64,000 nt of DNA, taken from the NCBI RefSeq assembly GCF_000403135.1, contig NZ_AQPN01000063.1, positions 1 through 64,000 of the forward strand, read 5' to 3'. Of this stretch, positions 37,266 through 46,429 are shown piece by piece (within the stretch, counting starts at the first letter, position 1; the number at the start of each line of letters is the position of its first letter). Source of the DNA: Arcticibacter svalbardensis MN12-7 (lineage in GTDB: Bacteria > Bacteroidota > Bacteroidia > Sphingobacteriales > Sphingobacteriaceae). The position numbers and the translations under genes are program-made. The notes beneath the pieces were generated by a model, which saw only the letters and a program-made list of their open reading frames with translations, was not told the DNA's origin and ran no database searches.

Positions 37266-38069
37266 ATGAGTTCCGTACGCGCAAAAAAACATCTTGGTCA
37301 ACACTTTCTAACTGACAAAAATATAGCACTAAAAATCGTTGACAGTTTAAAACCGGAAAACCGCTTTTCGCAAGTTTTAGAAGTAGGTCCGGGAATGGGC
37401 ATACTGTCGGATGTATTGCTTCAAAACAAGCAATACGAGACCTATATGATTGATCTGGATGGCGAATCTGTCGAATTCTTAAATAAAAAATACCCTGATC
37501 TTGGCACTAAATTAATAAAAGGCGACTTTTTGGAGCTCGATTTCCAGGCTATATTTCCTGGAAATGTAGCGGTCATAGGAAACTTTCCATATAATATATC
37601 CTCACAAATCCTGTTTAAAATCTTAGATAACCGCGATCAGATTCCTGAGATGGTAGGCATGTTTCAAAAGGAAGTAGCAGAGCGCTGCAATGCACACCCC
37701 GGTACGAAAGAATATGGAATCCTGAGCGTATTTGTGCAGGCCTATTACACGGTACAGTATTTATTCACCGTTAAACCAGGCGTTTTCAACCCCCCGCCTA
37801 AAGTAATGTCTGCCGTCATCCGGCTAAACAGGAACGAGGTGAAAACGCTGGACTGTGATGAAAAACTCTTTTGGAAAGTGGTAAAAGCAGGTTTTAATCA
37901 ACGCAGAAAAACACTCCGAAACTCCTTATCCTCGCTGGTAAGCAAAGACAGAATGCCTGAAGACCCAGTCTTTGAACTTCGGGCAGAGCGCCTAAGCGTA
38001 GCCGATTTTGTCCGCTTAACGAACATGATCACAACTGGAATTCATCAACCGGCTAGTTCACCTGAATGA
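37266..38069 (+). CDS. rsmA: 16S rRNA (adenine1518/1519-N6) dimethyltransferase
   Basis: 267 residues. It dimethylates two adjacent adenines near the 3' end of 16S rRNA using SAM. Start region VRAKKHLGQHFLTDKNIALKIV, SAM-binding VLEVGPGMGIL, and catalytic motif IV GNFPYNIS are all present, as is the C-terminal AGFNQRRKTLRNSL. Divergent from pdxA; both regulatory regions lie within the 172-base gap. Confidence 0.96.
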   Translation: MSSVRAKKHLGQHFLTDKNIALKIVDSLKPENRFSQVLEVGPGMGILSDVLLQNKQYETYMIDLDGESVEFLNKKYPDLGTKLIKGDFLELDFQAIFPGNVAVIGNFPYNISSQILFKILDNRDQIPEMVGMFQKEVAERCNAHPGTKEYGILSVFVQAYYTVQYLFTVKPGVFNPPPKVMSAVIRLNRNEVKTLDCDEKLFWKVVKAGFNQRRKTLRNSLSSLVSKDRMPEDPVFELRAERLSVADFVRLTNMITTGIHQPASSPE

Positions 38070-38112
38070 TTGATCAGGTCTCAGACCAGGTCCATTCAAC
38101 AAATACCCTAAA

Positions 38113-39036
38113 ATGAAGAAATTACTGATTGCCGATAAACTGCATCCTATATTTAAAGAAGAAGCACAAAAGTTTGGCTACCATGTGGATGACCGGCCCG
38201 AAATTACCCGGGCAGAGACGCTTGCCATCATTCACGAATATACCGGTATCGCTATTCGTACCAAATTCAATATAGATCAGGAACTTATTGATGCTGCTAC
38301 CTCAATCCAATTTATCGCTCGAGCTGGGGCAGGAATGGACAATATCAATCTTCTTGCAGCCGAAGCAAGAAACATCGTCTGTATCAATGCTCCCGAAGGA
38401 AATCAGGATGCAGTAGGTGAACATGCCATTGGCATGCTTCTTTCCTTATACGCCAATTTACGAAAGGCCGATATCGAAGTGCGTGATGGAATTTGGGACC
38501 GTGAAGGAAACAGAGGACTGGAGCTTAAAAACAAAACAGTGGGGATTATAGGATTCGGCCACATGGGACAAAGCTTTGCACATAAGCTGAGCGGTTTCGA
38601 AGTAGAGGTAATTGCCTATGATAAATATAAAAGCGGCTTTTCTAACCGCTATGCAAAGGAAGTAAGCATGGAACAAATTGTCAAACATGCCGATATCCTG
38701 AGCTTACATATTCCCTTAACCCGCGAAACACAACAAATGGTGGACGACGAATACTTGTTTCATTTTAAAAAGCCCATCATTCTACTAAACACCGCAAGAG
38801 GCGAAATTGTCAATACCGCTGCACTGCTGCGCGCTATTAAACAAGGTAAAGTACGTGGTGCTGGTTTAGATGTGTTAGAAGTAGAAAAGTTCCCGGCATT
38901 GGATGAAATAGAATGGTTTAATGAATTGAAGAAAAGCGAAAAAGTACTGCTTAGTCCTCATGTTGCCGGTTGGACGGTCGAGTCATATCGTAAAATATCT
39001 GAAGTACTCGCCGAAAAATTAAAATTGATCCGTTAA
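38113..39036 (+). CDS. D-2-hydroxyacid dehydrogenase (phosphoglycerate dehydrogenase-like)
   Basis: 307 residues, short for SerA because no C-terminal ACT domain is present. The NAD site is GIIGFGHMGQSFAHKL (about residues 144-159). Catalytic residues are Arg in LNTARGEIVNTAAL, Glu in LDVLEVEKFP, and His in LSPHVAGWTVES. It oxidises or reduces a 2-hydroxy acid; 3-phosphoglycerate, glyoxylate or hydroxypyruvate are candidates. It starts 44 bases after rsmA. Confidence 0.9.
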   Translation: MKKLLIADKLHPIFKEEAQKFGYHVDDRPEITRAETLAIIHEYTGIAIRTKFNIDQELIDAATSIQFIARAGAGMDNINLLAAEARNIVCINAPEGNQDAVGEHAIGMLLSLYANLRKADIEVRDGIWDREGNRGLELKNKTVGIIGFGHMGQSFAHKLSGFEVEVIAYDKYKSGFSNRYAKEVSMEQIVKHADILSLHIPLTRETQQMVDDEYLFHFKKPIILLNTARGEIVNTAALLRAIKQGKVRGAGLDVLEVEKFPALDEIEWFNELKKSEKVLLSPHVAGWTVESYRKISEVLAEKLKLIR

Positions 39037-39062
39037 TCAATTTCCTTTTTTGCAATATAAAA

Positions 39063-39359
39063 CTAGACTGTTAATAAATTAGGGTTGTATTTTTCAAAAT
39101 CCTCATAAGCCAGCCAAAGATCTTTAACCGAATTTACCTCTATGTTTTCTCCCCAGGGAGTCCAGCTTGTAAACTTCATTTTACTGTTTAGTTTACTGCC
39201 AAGCAATGTGGTTTGTTCGTAAACTCCAAAATTTCCCAGCGTGTAGTACTTGATCTTTCTTCTATGATGATCCAGACTATGAGATTTGGTTAATTTAAAT
39301 CCCATTGTTTTAATCCATTCTTTTATTAGTAACGCTTTATTCTGTGTCATAAAAGGCAT
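39063..39359 (-). CDS. Hypothetical protein
   Basis: 98 residues (95 if it starts at MTQNKALL). No family recognised. It has no membrane segment or signal peptide, is basic in the first half and ends in an acidic, aromatic helix (WLAYEDFEKYNP). Convergent with the dehydrogenase gene and divergent from the trehalose gene; base composition like its neighbours. Confidence 0.6.
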   Translation of the reverse strand: MPFMTQNKALLIKEWIKTMGFKLTKSHSLDHHRRKIKYYTLGNFGVYEQTTLLGSKLNSKMKFTSWTPWGENIEVNSVKDLWLAYEDFEKYNPNLLTV

Positions 39360-39566
39360 TTTAGAAGATTGAGAAACAATTTAATATTCTACACAAGATA
39401 TTCATTATCTTCCTAAAAATCAACACCTTTTAATGGAAAAGTGTGAATAAGTTTTGTTAACAACTCACTTTACAAATTAATTTATACTATCTTACCGTCA
39501 AAGCATTTTTTATATATTCGTAACAAAAGGCAATTTTTCGTCTTAATAAACAGAGGAACATAAGTA

Positions 39567-41744
39567 ATGAAGACTATTATTGTATCGAACCGATTGCCCG
39601 TAAAAATCACAGAAAATGACGGGCAGTTAGAGTTCAGGCAAAGTGAAGGAGGATTGGCTACAGGCCTTGGTTCTATCTATCAACAAGGAGATAATATGTG
39701 GCTGGGTTGGCCAGGTCTTGAAGTCAATTCCGCAGAAAAACAAGATGAAATTAAGGATAAATTAAAAGATTTAAGTCTATTCCCTGTGTTTCTGACACAA
39801 GATGAAATCAATCTATATTATGAAGGCTTTTCAAATGAAACACTTTGGCCTATTTTTCATTACCACCCTACCTATGCACATTATGAACAAAGCTACTGGG
39901 ACAGCTATCTAGCCGTCAACCATAAATTTAAAGAAGCTATATTTAAAGTGGCAGAAGCCGGGGATATTATTTGGATTCACGACTATCAACTCTTACTCCT
40001 TGCCGGATTAATCAGGGACGAACAACCCGATATTACAATCGGGTTCTTTCTGCATATTCCTTTCCCCTCGTATGAACTCTTCAGACTCATACCATGGAGA
40101 GCGGAGCTGTTGGAAAATATGCTGGGAGCAGATTTGATTGGGTTCCATACTTTCGATGATGCAAGGCACTTTATTAGTTCCACAACCCGGCTCCTACCCG
40201 TTCATGCAACAGCCAACCAGATTAACTATAACGACCGTCAAATAGTAGTTGAGGCCTTCCCTATGGGCATTGATGCAGAGAAGTTTGAGTCCCTGACAGT
40301 CAATCCTACAGTGCTGGAAAATGTCGCATTATTAAAAGAGAGCTTTCAGGATTTGAAGATGATCCTGTCCATTGACCGCCTTGATTATAGCAAAGGAATT
40401 TTACAGCGTTTACAGGCATTCGACATCCTGCTGCAAAAGAATCCCGAATATATAGATCATGTGGTCATGTATATGATTGTGGTACCCTCCAGAGATACCG
40501 TACCACAATATAAAGAACTTCGCGATGAAATAGATAAACTAGTGGGTAATATCAATGCCCGTTACAGAACTTTAAACTGGATCCCAGTACATTATTATTA
40601 CCGGTCTTTTGAGATCGAAATGTTATCTGCTTTGTATCATGTAGCAGAAGTTTGTTTGGTTACACCTATGCGCGACGGAATGAATCTGGTGAGTAAAGAA
40701 TACGTGGCAAGTCGCACAGCCAATACAGGAGTTCTCATTTTAAGCGAAATGGCAGGTGCTGTAAAAGAGCTCATTGATGCTGTAATTGTAAATCCAAACA
40801 ACGTTGGAGAACTATACAGGGCAATGATTGAAGCACTGAGTATGCCAATAGAAGAACAAAAACGCCGAATGATCCCAATGCGTGAGGTGGTTGCCAAATT
40901 TAATGTCAGACATTGGGTAAAAATATATATGAATCAACTCAAAGAAGTAAAAGAATTACAAGCCTCTATGCAAGCTAAACACGTAGGACCTATAACCATG
41001 ACCTATTTAGAAACCGAATACAGAAAAGCATCACAACGATTGATCTTCCTGGATTACGATGGAACATTAGTAGGTTTTAAGACCAATATAAATCAGGCCT
41101 TTCCGGATGATGACCTGTATGAAATTCTTAACGAACTGATTGCAGACCCTTTAAATCATGTCGTTATTGTGAGTGGTAGAAGCCACGATACCCTTGAAGA
41201 TTGGTTTGGGCACATGCAGATTGATATTATTGCTGAACATGGTGCATGGCAGAAATATGCAAATGAAGAATGGGCCAAGCTACCAGGTTTGAATGATCAG
41301 TGGAAACAAGACCTGATGCCGGTACTCGAAATGTATGTGGATCGCACACCGGGATCCTTTATCGAAGAAAAAAGCTTTTCCCTGGTTTGGCATTATCGCA
41401 AGGTAGAAGAAGGTTTAGGCGAATTAAGAGCCAATGAGCTCATGAACAACCTGCGTTTTTTAACTGATGATAAGAATTTGCAGATGATGTCCGGAAATAA
41501 GGTGATCGAAATTAAAAACTATGAAGTAAACAAAGGAAAGGTGATCTCATGGCTGGACAAATATGATTATGATTATATTCTAGCCCTTGGTGATGATCAG
41601 ACCGATGAAGATATGTTTAAAGTTTTACCTGAGGATGCTTACACTATTAAAATAGGAAGTAATATTTCAGCTGCACGCTTTTATCTGCAGGATTATAAGG
41701 AGGTACGCAAGTTTCTACGTACGCTTGCTGCCAAAAGCGAGTAA
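39567..41744 (+). CDS. otsAB: Bifunctional trehalose-6-phosphate synthase/phosphatase
   Basis: 725 residues, two domains in one chain. Residues about 1-465 are a GT20 glycosyltransferase making trehalose 6-phosphate from UDP-glucose and glucose 6-phosphate (SNRLPVKI start, GFFLHIPFPSYE, DRLDYSKGILQRL, RDGMNLVSKEYVA). Residues about 490-720 are a HAD phosphatase removing the phosphate (LIFLDYDGTLVGF nucleophile motif, VSGRSHDTL, LGDDQTDEDMF). The fused form is common in Bacteroidetes and eukaryotes. Trehalose protects against drying and osmotic stress. The convergent GH15 gene is a usual partner. Confidence 0.96.
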   Translation: MKTIIVSNRLPVKITENDGQLEFRQSEGGLATGLGSIYQQGDNMWLGWPGLEVNSAEKQDEIKDKLKDLSLFPVFLTQDEINLYYEGFSNETLWPIFHYHPTYAHYEQSYWDSYLAVNHKFKEAIFKVAEAGDIIWIHDYQLLLLAGLIRDEQPDITIGFFLHIPFPSYELFRLIPWRAELLENMLGADLIGFHTFDDARHFISSTTRLLPVHATANQINYNDRQIVVEAFPMGIDAEKFESLTVNPTVLENVALLKESFQDLKMILSIDRLDYSKGILQRLQAFDILLQKNPEYIDHVVMYMIVVPSRDTVPQYKELRDEIDKLVGNINARYRTLNWIPVHYYYRSFEIEMLSALYHVAEVCLVTPMRDGMNLVSKEYVASRTANTGVLILSEMAGAVKELIDAVIVNPNNVGELYRAMIEALSMPIEEQKRRMIPMREVVAKFNVRHWVKIYMNQLKEVKELQASMQAKHVGPITMTYLETEYRKASQRLIFLDYDGTLVGFKTNINQAFPDDDLYEILNELIADPLNHVVIVSGRSHDTLEDWFGHMQIDIIAEHGAWQKYANEEWAKLPGLNDQWKQDLMPVLEMYVDRTPGSFIEEKSFSLVWHYRKVEEGLGELRANELMNNLRFLTDDKNLQMMSGNKVIEIKNYEVNKGKVISWLDKYDYDYILALGDDQTDEDMFKVLPEDAYTIKIGSNISAARFYLQDYKEVRKFLRTLAAKSE

Positions 41745-41848
41745 TAATTTTCTTCCTATAGAGATTGAATACAATAGGGTTCTGCCGCCCAACAAGAAGG
41801 TATCAGCTAGGAGAAGCCTGTACGCTTTGGTTGCATCTCCCGGCTTCC

Positions 41849-41914
41849 TTGTTCGCTGGTTGTCCCTTGCTTGCTCGCTATGTGCCGAACAAGCAAGGGA
41901 CAACCAGCGAACAA
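41849..41914. repeat. Long palindromic element, 25-bp perfect arms
   Basis: Bases 41849-41873 and 41890-41914 are exact complements (core GGTTGTCCCTTGC) separated by a 16-base loop. The match can be extended outward by GGCTTCC/GGGAAAGCC after a four-base bulge. The element is more G+C-rich than the surrounding intergenic DNA and sits between convergent otsAB and GH15. Frames are open on both strands across it simply because of its composition. It may terminate both genes, or be a dispersed REP-like palindrome. Confidence 0.8.
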
Positions 41915-42026
41915 ACAAGGGAAAGCCACGCCATCAGAGCCTTTCTTCTCTTATTCCATTATCCTACTATACACGTTCATGTTGAATCGTCAAGGATAGT
42001 GTTCTTTTAAGATCTGAAGCTGTAAT

Positions 42027-43808
42027 CTACAGAAATATTGGCTTATCTAATTTCATAGAGATCCGGTAGGCCGCATTCATTAAACCAACGTGGCTATAGG
42101 CCTGAGGGAAATTCCCCCACTGGCTTCCGGTAGCCTCATCCACATCCTCACTGAATAACATCAGATGATTAGCGTATTGCATTAGTTTTTCAAACTCGGT
42201 TACAGCTTCCTCTATTCTACCCACACAGGCCAGCGCTTCTACATACCAGAAAGCACAGATCAGAAAGGTCGTTTTTGGTTTACCAAAATCATCTTCGTGC
42301 ACATAACGGTAAATTAATCCTTTGTCGGTCTTAAGCTCTGCTTCCAATGCCTTTAGATGATCTTTAGCCTTGTCGGATGCAGGATCAAGATAGTTCATCA
42401 TAATTAATTGCAGCGTGCTGGCGTCTAAATGGCTACTTCCGGCTGCATTGGTATATACTTTCCGTACTGGGTCGTAACAACTTTCAATATGTGCTGCCGC
42501 CTTATCTTTCAGCATTAAGGCCTTAGCTTCCAATTCTTTATCCCCGATAGTGACTGCCGTTTTTGCTGCCGCTGAACAACCTGCCCATTGGAATAAATTA
42601 CTATAGCAATGTACGTTGGCGAAGTTTCGAAACTCCCAAATCCCGGCATCCTTCTCATCAATAGTTCTCTCTATTTTATCCAGGATCGATGAGATCCACA
42701 TCCTTGAATCCTTACGCTCACTGAACACAAACCGGTGATCGGTATATAAGGGCATGATCGAAATCATTACCTGTCCGTAGATATCATTCTGAATATGTTC
42801 ATTGGCTTGGTTACCGATTCGGACGGGTTTGTTTCCTTTGTACCCGTCGAGATAATCCAATATTGACTCATCTAGTTTTTTATTGCCATCAATCCGGTAT
42901 AGAGGTTGATAGCGCGACTTTTCGGACACCGAAATATCTGCTACATAGTTAAAATAGCGTTCCATTTCTTGAAAATGGCCGATGTGGTTTAGTGATGAGA
43001 TGACATAAAAAGTATCGCGCAACCAACAATAGCGGTAATCCCAGTTACGTCCGCTACCGTCAAATTCTGGCAGACTGGTGGTACTTGCTGCGATAATGGC
43101 TCCTGTATCTTCGTATTGATGAATTTTTAAAACCAGGGCTGAACGGATTACATATTGCTGAAAAAAGCCGGCTATAGAAGAAAACTTGATCCAGGTCTGC
43201 CAGTAATTGATTGTTTCCCTCAAAAAGGTTTCACTGGTGCTGACTAGAGGAGCTTCAAGAGGAGCGCCATAGGTGAGTACTAAATATTTAGCCTCATTTA
43301 ATACAAAGTAGCTTTCATCAACTATATAGGTGATGGGAATATCAGTAGTTAAACGCATGTCACTTTCAGCACCTGCATACTCAATGTGGTTACTTCCCCT
43401 TTGAGCCTCTAATTGACGTTTTCCATATTCGGCAACGGGGCGACATTTCACTTTTATGCGTGCCGTGCCAGTTATAGGCTCTATTTTCCTGATCAGCATC
43501 AGTGGCTTAAAATAGCGGTCATACTTACTAAAGCGAGGTGCAAAATCAGTAATTCGATAAATCCCACTTTCAGAGGTCACTTCGGTAACCAGGACATTCG
43601 TATTTTCAATATAGTGCTGTGTGGTAGTAAATTCTTCCTCAGGACGGATAGTAAATTCGCCACCTTTTTCTTCATCAAGCAGCGATCCGAAGACGAATGT
43701 GCTATCAAAACGAGGCCAGCATAACCAGGAAATGTCGGTGTTTTTGTGTACATGGGCAAGAAAAGCGCAATTACCGATCAGTCCGGTTTGATATGTATGT
43801 TTATTCAT
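42027..43808 (-). CDS. Glycoside hydrolase family 15 protein (glucoamylase/trehalase-like)
   Basis: 593 residues without a signal peptide, so cytoplasmic. An N-terminal beta-sandwich (about 1-210) is followed by an (alpha/alpha)6 barrel with GRNWDYRYCWLRDTFY and the C-terminal SQWGNFPQAYSHVGLMNAA containing the catalytic glutamate region. GH15 enzymes release glucose from alpha-glucans, and bacterial relatives include trehalases. Convergent with the trehalose synthesis gene, it is plausibly a trehalase closing the cycle; that is inference. It lies 18 bases downstream of a GntR-type regulator on the same strand. Confidence 0.92.
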   Translation of the reverse strand: MNKHTYQTGLIGNCAFLAHVHKNTDISWLCWPRFDSTFVFGSLLDEEKGGEFTIRPEEEFTTTQHYIENTNVLVTEVTSESGIYRITDFAPRFSKYDRYFKPLMLIRKIEPITGTARIKVKCRPVAEYGKRQLEAQRGSNHIEYAGAESDMRLTTDIPITYIVDESYFVLNEAKYLVLTYGAPLEAPLVSTSETFLRETINYWQTWIKFSSIAGFFQQYVIRSALVLKIHQYEDTGAIIAASTTSLPEFDGSGRNWDYRYCWLRDTFYVISSLNHIGHFQEMERYFNYVADISVSEKSRYQPLYRIDGNKKLDESILDYLDGYKGNKPVRIGNQANEHIQNDIYGQVMISIMPLYTDHRFVFSERKDSRMWISSILDKIERTIDEKDAGIWEFRNFANVHCYSNLFQWAGCSAAAKTAVTIGDKELEAKALMLKDKAAAHIESCYDPVRKVYTNAAGSSHLDASTLQLIMMNYLDPASDKAKDHLKALEAELKTDKGLIYRYVHEDDFGKPKTTFLICAFWYVEALACVGRIEEAVTEFEKLMQYANHLMLFSEDVDEATGSQWGNFPQAYSHVGLMNAAYRISMKLDKPIFL

Positions 43809-43826
43809 TATAAAGGTTTTGTTAAA

Positions 43827-44858
43827 TTATAAAGATGACCTTAATATTAAAGAGAACGGAACTTCAACGTGTTTGTTGGAATTTTCGATTATCATCTTTG
43901 CGGCGATGGATCCCATCTCCTGAAAATCAGTTGATATAGTGGTAATTCCATCCAATATAATTCGCTTTAAAGGGGTCTCATTATAGGAGATTACACCTAC
44001 CTGACTTCCAATTTTAAGATCGAGACAGATGAGGCGTTCTACTAAGGCTACCAGGTCACTTTCCATCAGATTAATAAAGACTTCCCCTTCCTGGATGGGC
44101 TCATTAACAATATCGCTTATTATTTTATGATTAAAGGCGTATTGCTGACAAAAGCGAAGAAATCCTTTTTTAATTTCTTTTGGAAAATAACTCCGTGCCG
44201 GGAAGATCAGTTTAAGGGTATGATATTTACTTAGGGATTCCCTGGCTTGTTCAAGTGAATTATATATGTCTTTTTCGAAATTTTCATATACGGCAGCATA
44301 CTCCCCTGTAATACCAGGGACTTTTTTATCCAGAATGATCAGCTTTGATTTAGGGATAGAATTGATCATCTGGCAGGCGCTTTCTTCGCCCTCAAAAAAA
44401 TGAGGAATAATTACATAGTGCGAATATCCTTCGAGTTTATTGCTGAGCAATTTCTTGAATAAAGTACAATCGCTATTATAAATATAAAAATCTACGGCTA
44501 TCTGTTCTCCCAGTGTGGAAATAAACGCATCGTAAAGGATTTTTTTGTGGCTACTCAGTTTATTGAAAAACAAACAAATGCGCAGGGTTTGTCTAAACTC
44601 TGTACTGGCTATATAATAGCCTTTGCCGGGAATGGAAGCCAGCACTCCTATCTTTTTTAAATACTTATAGCCCTTTTCCGCGGTGTCCCGAGAGATTTCT
44701 AACGCATAGCTTAACTCGTTGATAGATGGGAGCATTTCATTTTTATCGAGCTTTCTAGCTTCAATGGCAATGAGAATTGCATTGGTAAGTTGTAGATATT
44801 TTGGAGTTGCGGAGAACTCATCAATCCGGACATGATCAAAGAATCGGATGGGTTTCAT
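43827..44858 (-). CDS. GntR-family transcriptional regulator with periplasmic-binding-protein-like sensor domain
   Basis: 343 residues. An N-terminal winged helix (about 10-80; LPSINELSYALEISRDTAEKGYKYL, then a GVLASIPGKGYYI wing) is joined to a LacI-type ligand domain (about 90-343) ending in a short SLILRSSL strand. Such proteins sense sugars in Bacteroidetes and usually regulate a neighbouring catabolic operon. Nearest genes are GH15 (18 bases downstream, same strand) and, divergently, the OFA transporter. Related regulators are often found with rhamnose genes, and a broken rhamnose locus lies 6 kb away, so its target could be either. Confidence 0.88.
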   Translation of the reverse strand: MKPIRFFDHVRIDEFSATPKYLQLTNAILIAIEARKLDKNEMLPSINELSYALEISRDTAEKGYKYLKKIGVLASIPGKGYYIASTEFRQTLRICLFFNKLSSHKKILYDAFISTLGEQIAVDFYIYNSDCTLFKKLLSNKLEGYSHYVIIPHFFEGEESACQMINSIPKSKLIILDKKVPGITGEYAAVYENFEKDIYNSLEQARESLSKYHTLKLIFPARSYFPKEIKKGFLRFCQQYAFNHKIISDIVNEPIQEGEVFINLMESDLVALVERLICLDLKIGSQVGVISYNETPLKRIILDGITTISTDFQEMGSIAAKMIIENSNKHVEVPFSLILRSSL

Positions 44859-44966
44859 TCGTTATAAAAGCTGTCGATGGAGAGGCTAAGTTAAATTTTT
44901 GTTTTTAATCAGCCTAATGTTCTATACGAATTGTTTTTAAACCTGATCGATGATATTGTGCATATA

Positions 44967-45009
44967 TGACCGGGATCAATTTTTTATAGGCAGGTGGTAT
45001 ATACCTTTG
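44967..45009 (+). promoter_or_regulatory. Promoter of the OFA transporter with CRP/FNR-type dyad
   Basis: -7 element TACCTTTG at 45002-45009. A TGA-N6-TCA dyad lies at 44967-44978 (TGACCGGGATCA), matching the FNR/FixK core TTGAY-N4-RTCAA at seven or more positions. Its centre (44972.5) is 36.5 bases upstream of the last base of the -7 element, the position expected for a class II activator. The same spacing recurs at 46350 and 60693. Confidence 0.65.
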
Positions 45010-45033
45010 TCTCATAATATCATTTTCATCAAT

Positions 45034-46302
45034 ATGAATTCAAAGAATAAATGGCTAATGGCATTAGCCGGAATGACTTTACAATTATCAATTGGGTCTA
45101 TCTACGCTTACAGTGTGTGGATTAAACCTATCGGATCTTTAAACGGCTGGGATGCCCATCAGTTAAAGTTCGCTTTTAGTCTTGCAATTTGCTTTTTAGG
45201 ACTTACCGCAGCCTTTATGGGTAGCTTTGTGAATAAGGTAGGACCGAAAAAAGCAGGAATAATCGGAGCTCTATTTTTTGGTACAGGGCTAGCAGTTGCC
45301 GGTTATGCAAATAGTATCGGCTCATTACCTCTTTTTTACTTATCTTACGGAGTGATAAGTGGTATTGGATTAGGCTTTGGCTATATCACACCGGTTTCGG
45401 TTGTGATTAAGTGGTTTCCTGATAAACCGGGATTCGCTTCAGGATTGGTAATTATGTCGTTTGCTGTCGGATCAGTGATTGCATCTCAGATTATCAATCC
45501 TATATCTACTAGTATAGGTGTACCCAATACTTTTTACACTTTAGCAATGACGTATTTCTTTTTCATGGTGATTGCATCTTTGTATTTGGAAAATCCAGCA
45601 TTACCAACAAGGGTCGAATTGGAAGATCCAACAATACCAACAGCTGTGGTCGATTATCATAGTGGTGGTTCTTCCGTACCAGCGTTTATTTTATTAAAAG
45701 ATGTCCGGTTTTATGGTTTGTGGTTTATGTTATTTTTGAATACCACATGCGGAATTGCATTGATAGCAGTAGCGGCTCCAATGGCTAAAGACATCATTCA
45801 TATCAGTGAAGCAGCGGCCATTGTGTTTGTCGGTTTCATCGGTTTATTCAATGGTTTAGGCAGGTTAATATGGTCCAGCGTATCCGATAAAATGGGTAGA
45901 TGGAATACCTTTATGAGCTTCTTTGTTATAGGAACTATTTGCTTTCTTATACTCAGCCAGACTCCTGGAGCAACCGTATTTTATATTGCAGTACTCGTAA
46001 TTATCAGTTGTTATGGTGGGGCTTTTTCTACAATTCCAGCATTTATTAAAGATATTTATGGATCAGATAAAATGGGTTCAGTGCTTGGATATGTATTGAT
46101 TGCATGGTCGGCAGCTGCCTTTGTAGGCCCTTGGTTAATTACTTTAAGTGATGATTATACCCGGATCTTCTATCTGTTTGCAGGTATTTTATTCACAACT
46201 TGTATCATGTCAATTGTTTTGAAAAATAAGATGGTGTCAAGGGATGACGAAGAAACAATTTGCGATACTGACAATAAAAACACTATATTGTTTGAAAATT
46301 AA
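45034..46302 (+). CDS. MFS transporter of the oxalate/formate antiporter (OFA) family
   Basis: 422 residues from the ATG at 45034 (MNSKNKWLMALAGMTLQL); the frame is open 28 codons upstream but that overlaps the promoter. Twelve membrane helices are predicted. Characteristic segments are GSIYAYSVWIKPI in helix 1 and GFGYITPVSVVIKWFPDKPGFASGL in helices 4-5, typical of OFA proteins that exchange oxalate, formate, lactate or pyruvate. It directly precedes pflB, with a separate promoter carrying the same putative low-oxygen box, so a role in formate or pyruvate/lactate traffic during fermentation is a reasonable inference. Confidence 0.9.
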   Translation: MNSKNKWLMALAGMTLQLSIGSIYAYSVWIKPIGSLNGWDAHQLKFAFSLAICFLGLTAAFMGSFVNKVGPKKAGIIGALFFGTGLAVAGYANSIGSLPLFYLSYGVISGIGLGFGYITPVSVVIKWFPDKPGFASGLVIMSFAVGSVIASQIINPISTSIGVPNTFYTLAMTYFFFMVIASLYLENPALPTRVELEDPTIPTAVVDYHSGGSSVPAFILLKDVRFYGLWFMLFLNTTCGIALIAVAAPMAKDIIHISEAAAIVFVGFIGLFNGLGRLIWSSVSDKMGRWNTFMSFFVIGTICFLILSQTPGATVFYIAVLVIISCYGGAFSTIPAFIKDIYGSDKMGSVLGYVLIAWSAAAFVGPWLITLSDDYTRIFYLFAGILFTTCIMSIVLKNKMVSRDDEETICDTDNKNTILFEN

Positions 46303-46349
46303 GCAAAATATTACTCACTTATTTATGAATATAGAATCATATTAATATG

Positions 46350-46392
46350 TGACCCGTATCATATTTATAAGTTGAAACATTAGTTAAATTTG
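46350..46392 (+). promoter_or_regulatory. Promoter of pflB with CRP/FNR-type dyad
   Basis: -7 element TAAATTTG at 46385-46392. TGACCCGTATCA (TGA-N6-TCA) occupies 46350-46361 inside a longer dyad (AATATG at 46344, CATATT at 46360-46365). Its centre, 46355.5, is 36.5 bases upstream of the end of the -7 element, exactly as at the OFA transporter promoter. The predicted leader is about 30 bases. Confidence 0.7.
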
Positions 46393-46429
46393 TTGTATCT
46401 AATAAGAACAACAGTAATTTTAAAAAATT

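Noticed and set aside
41715-42010. Overlapping open frames on both strands downstream of otsAB
   Set aside because: They exist because the 25-bp palindrome and its G+C-rich flanks lack stops in several frames. No family resemblance, no start signals, and the frames are largely mirror images through the inverted repeat.
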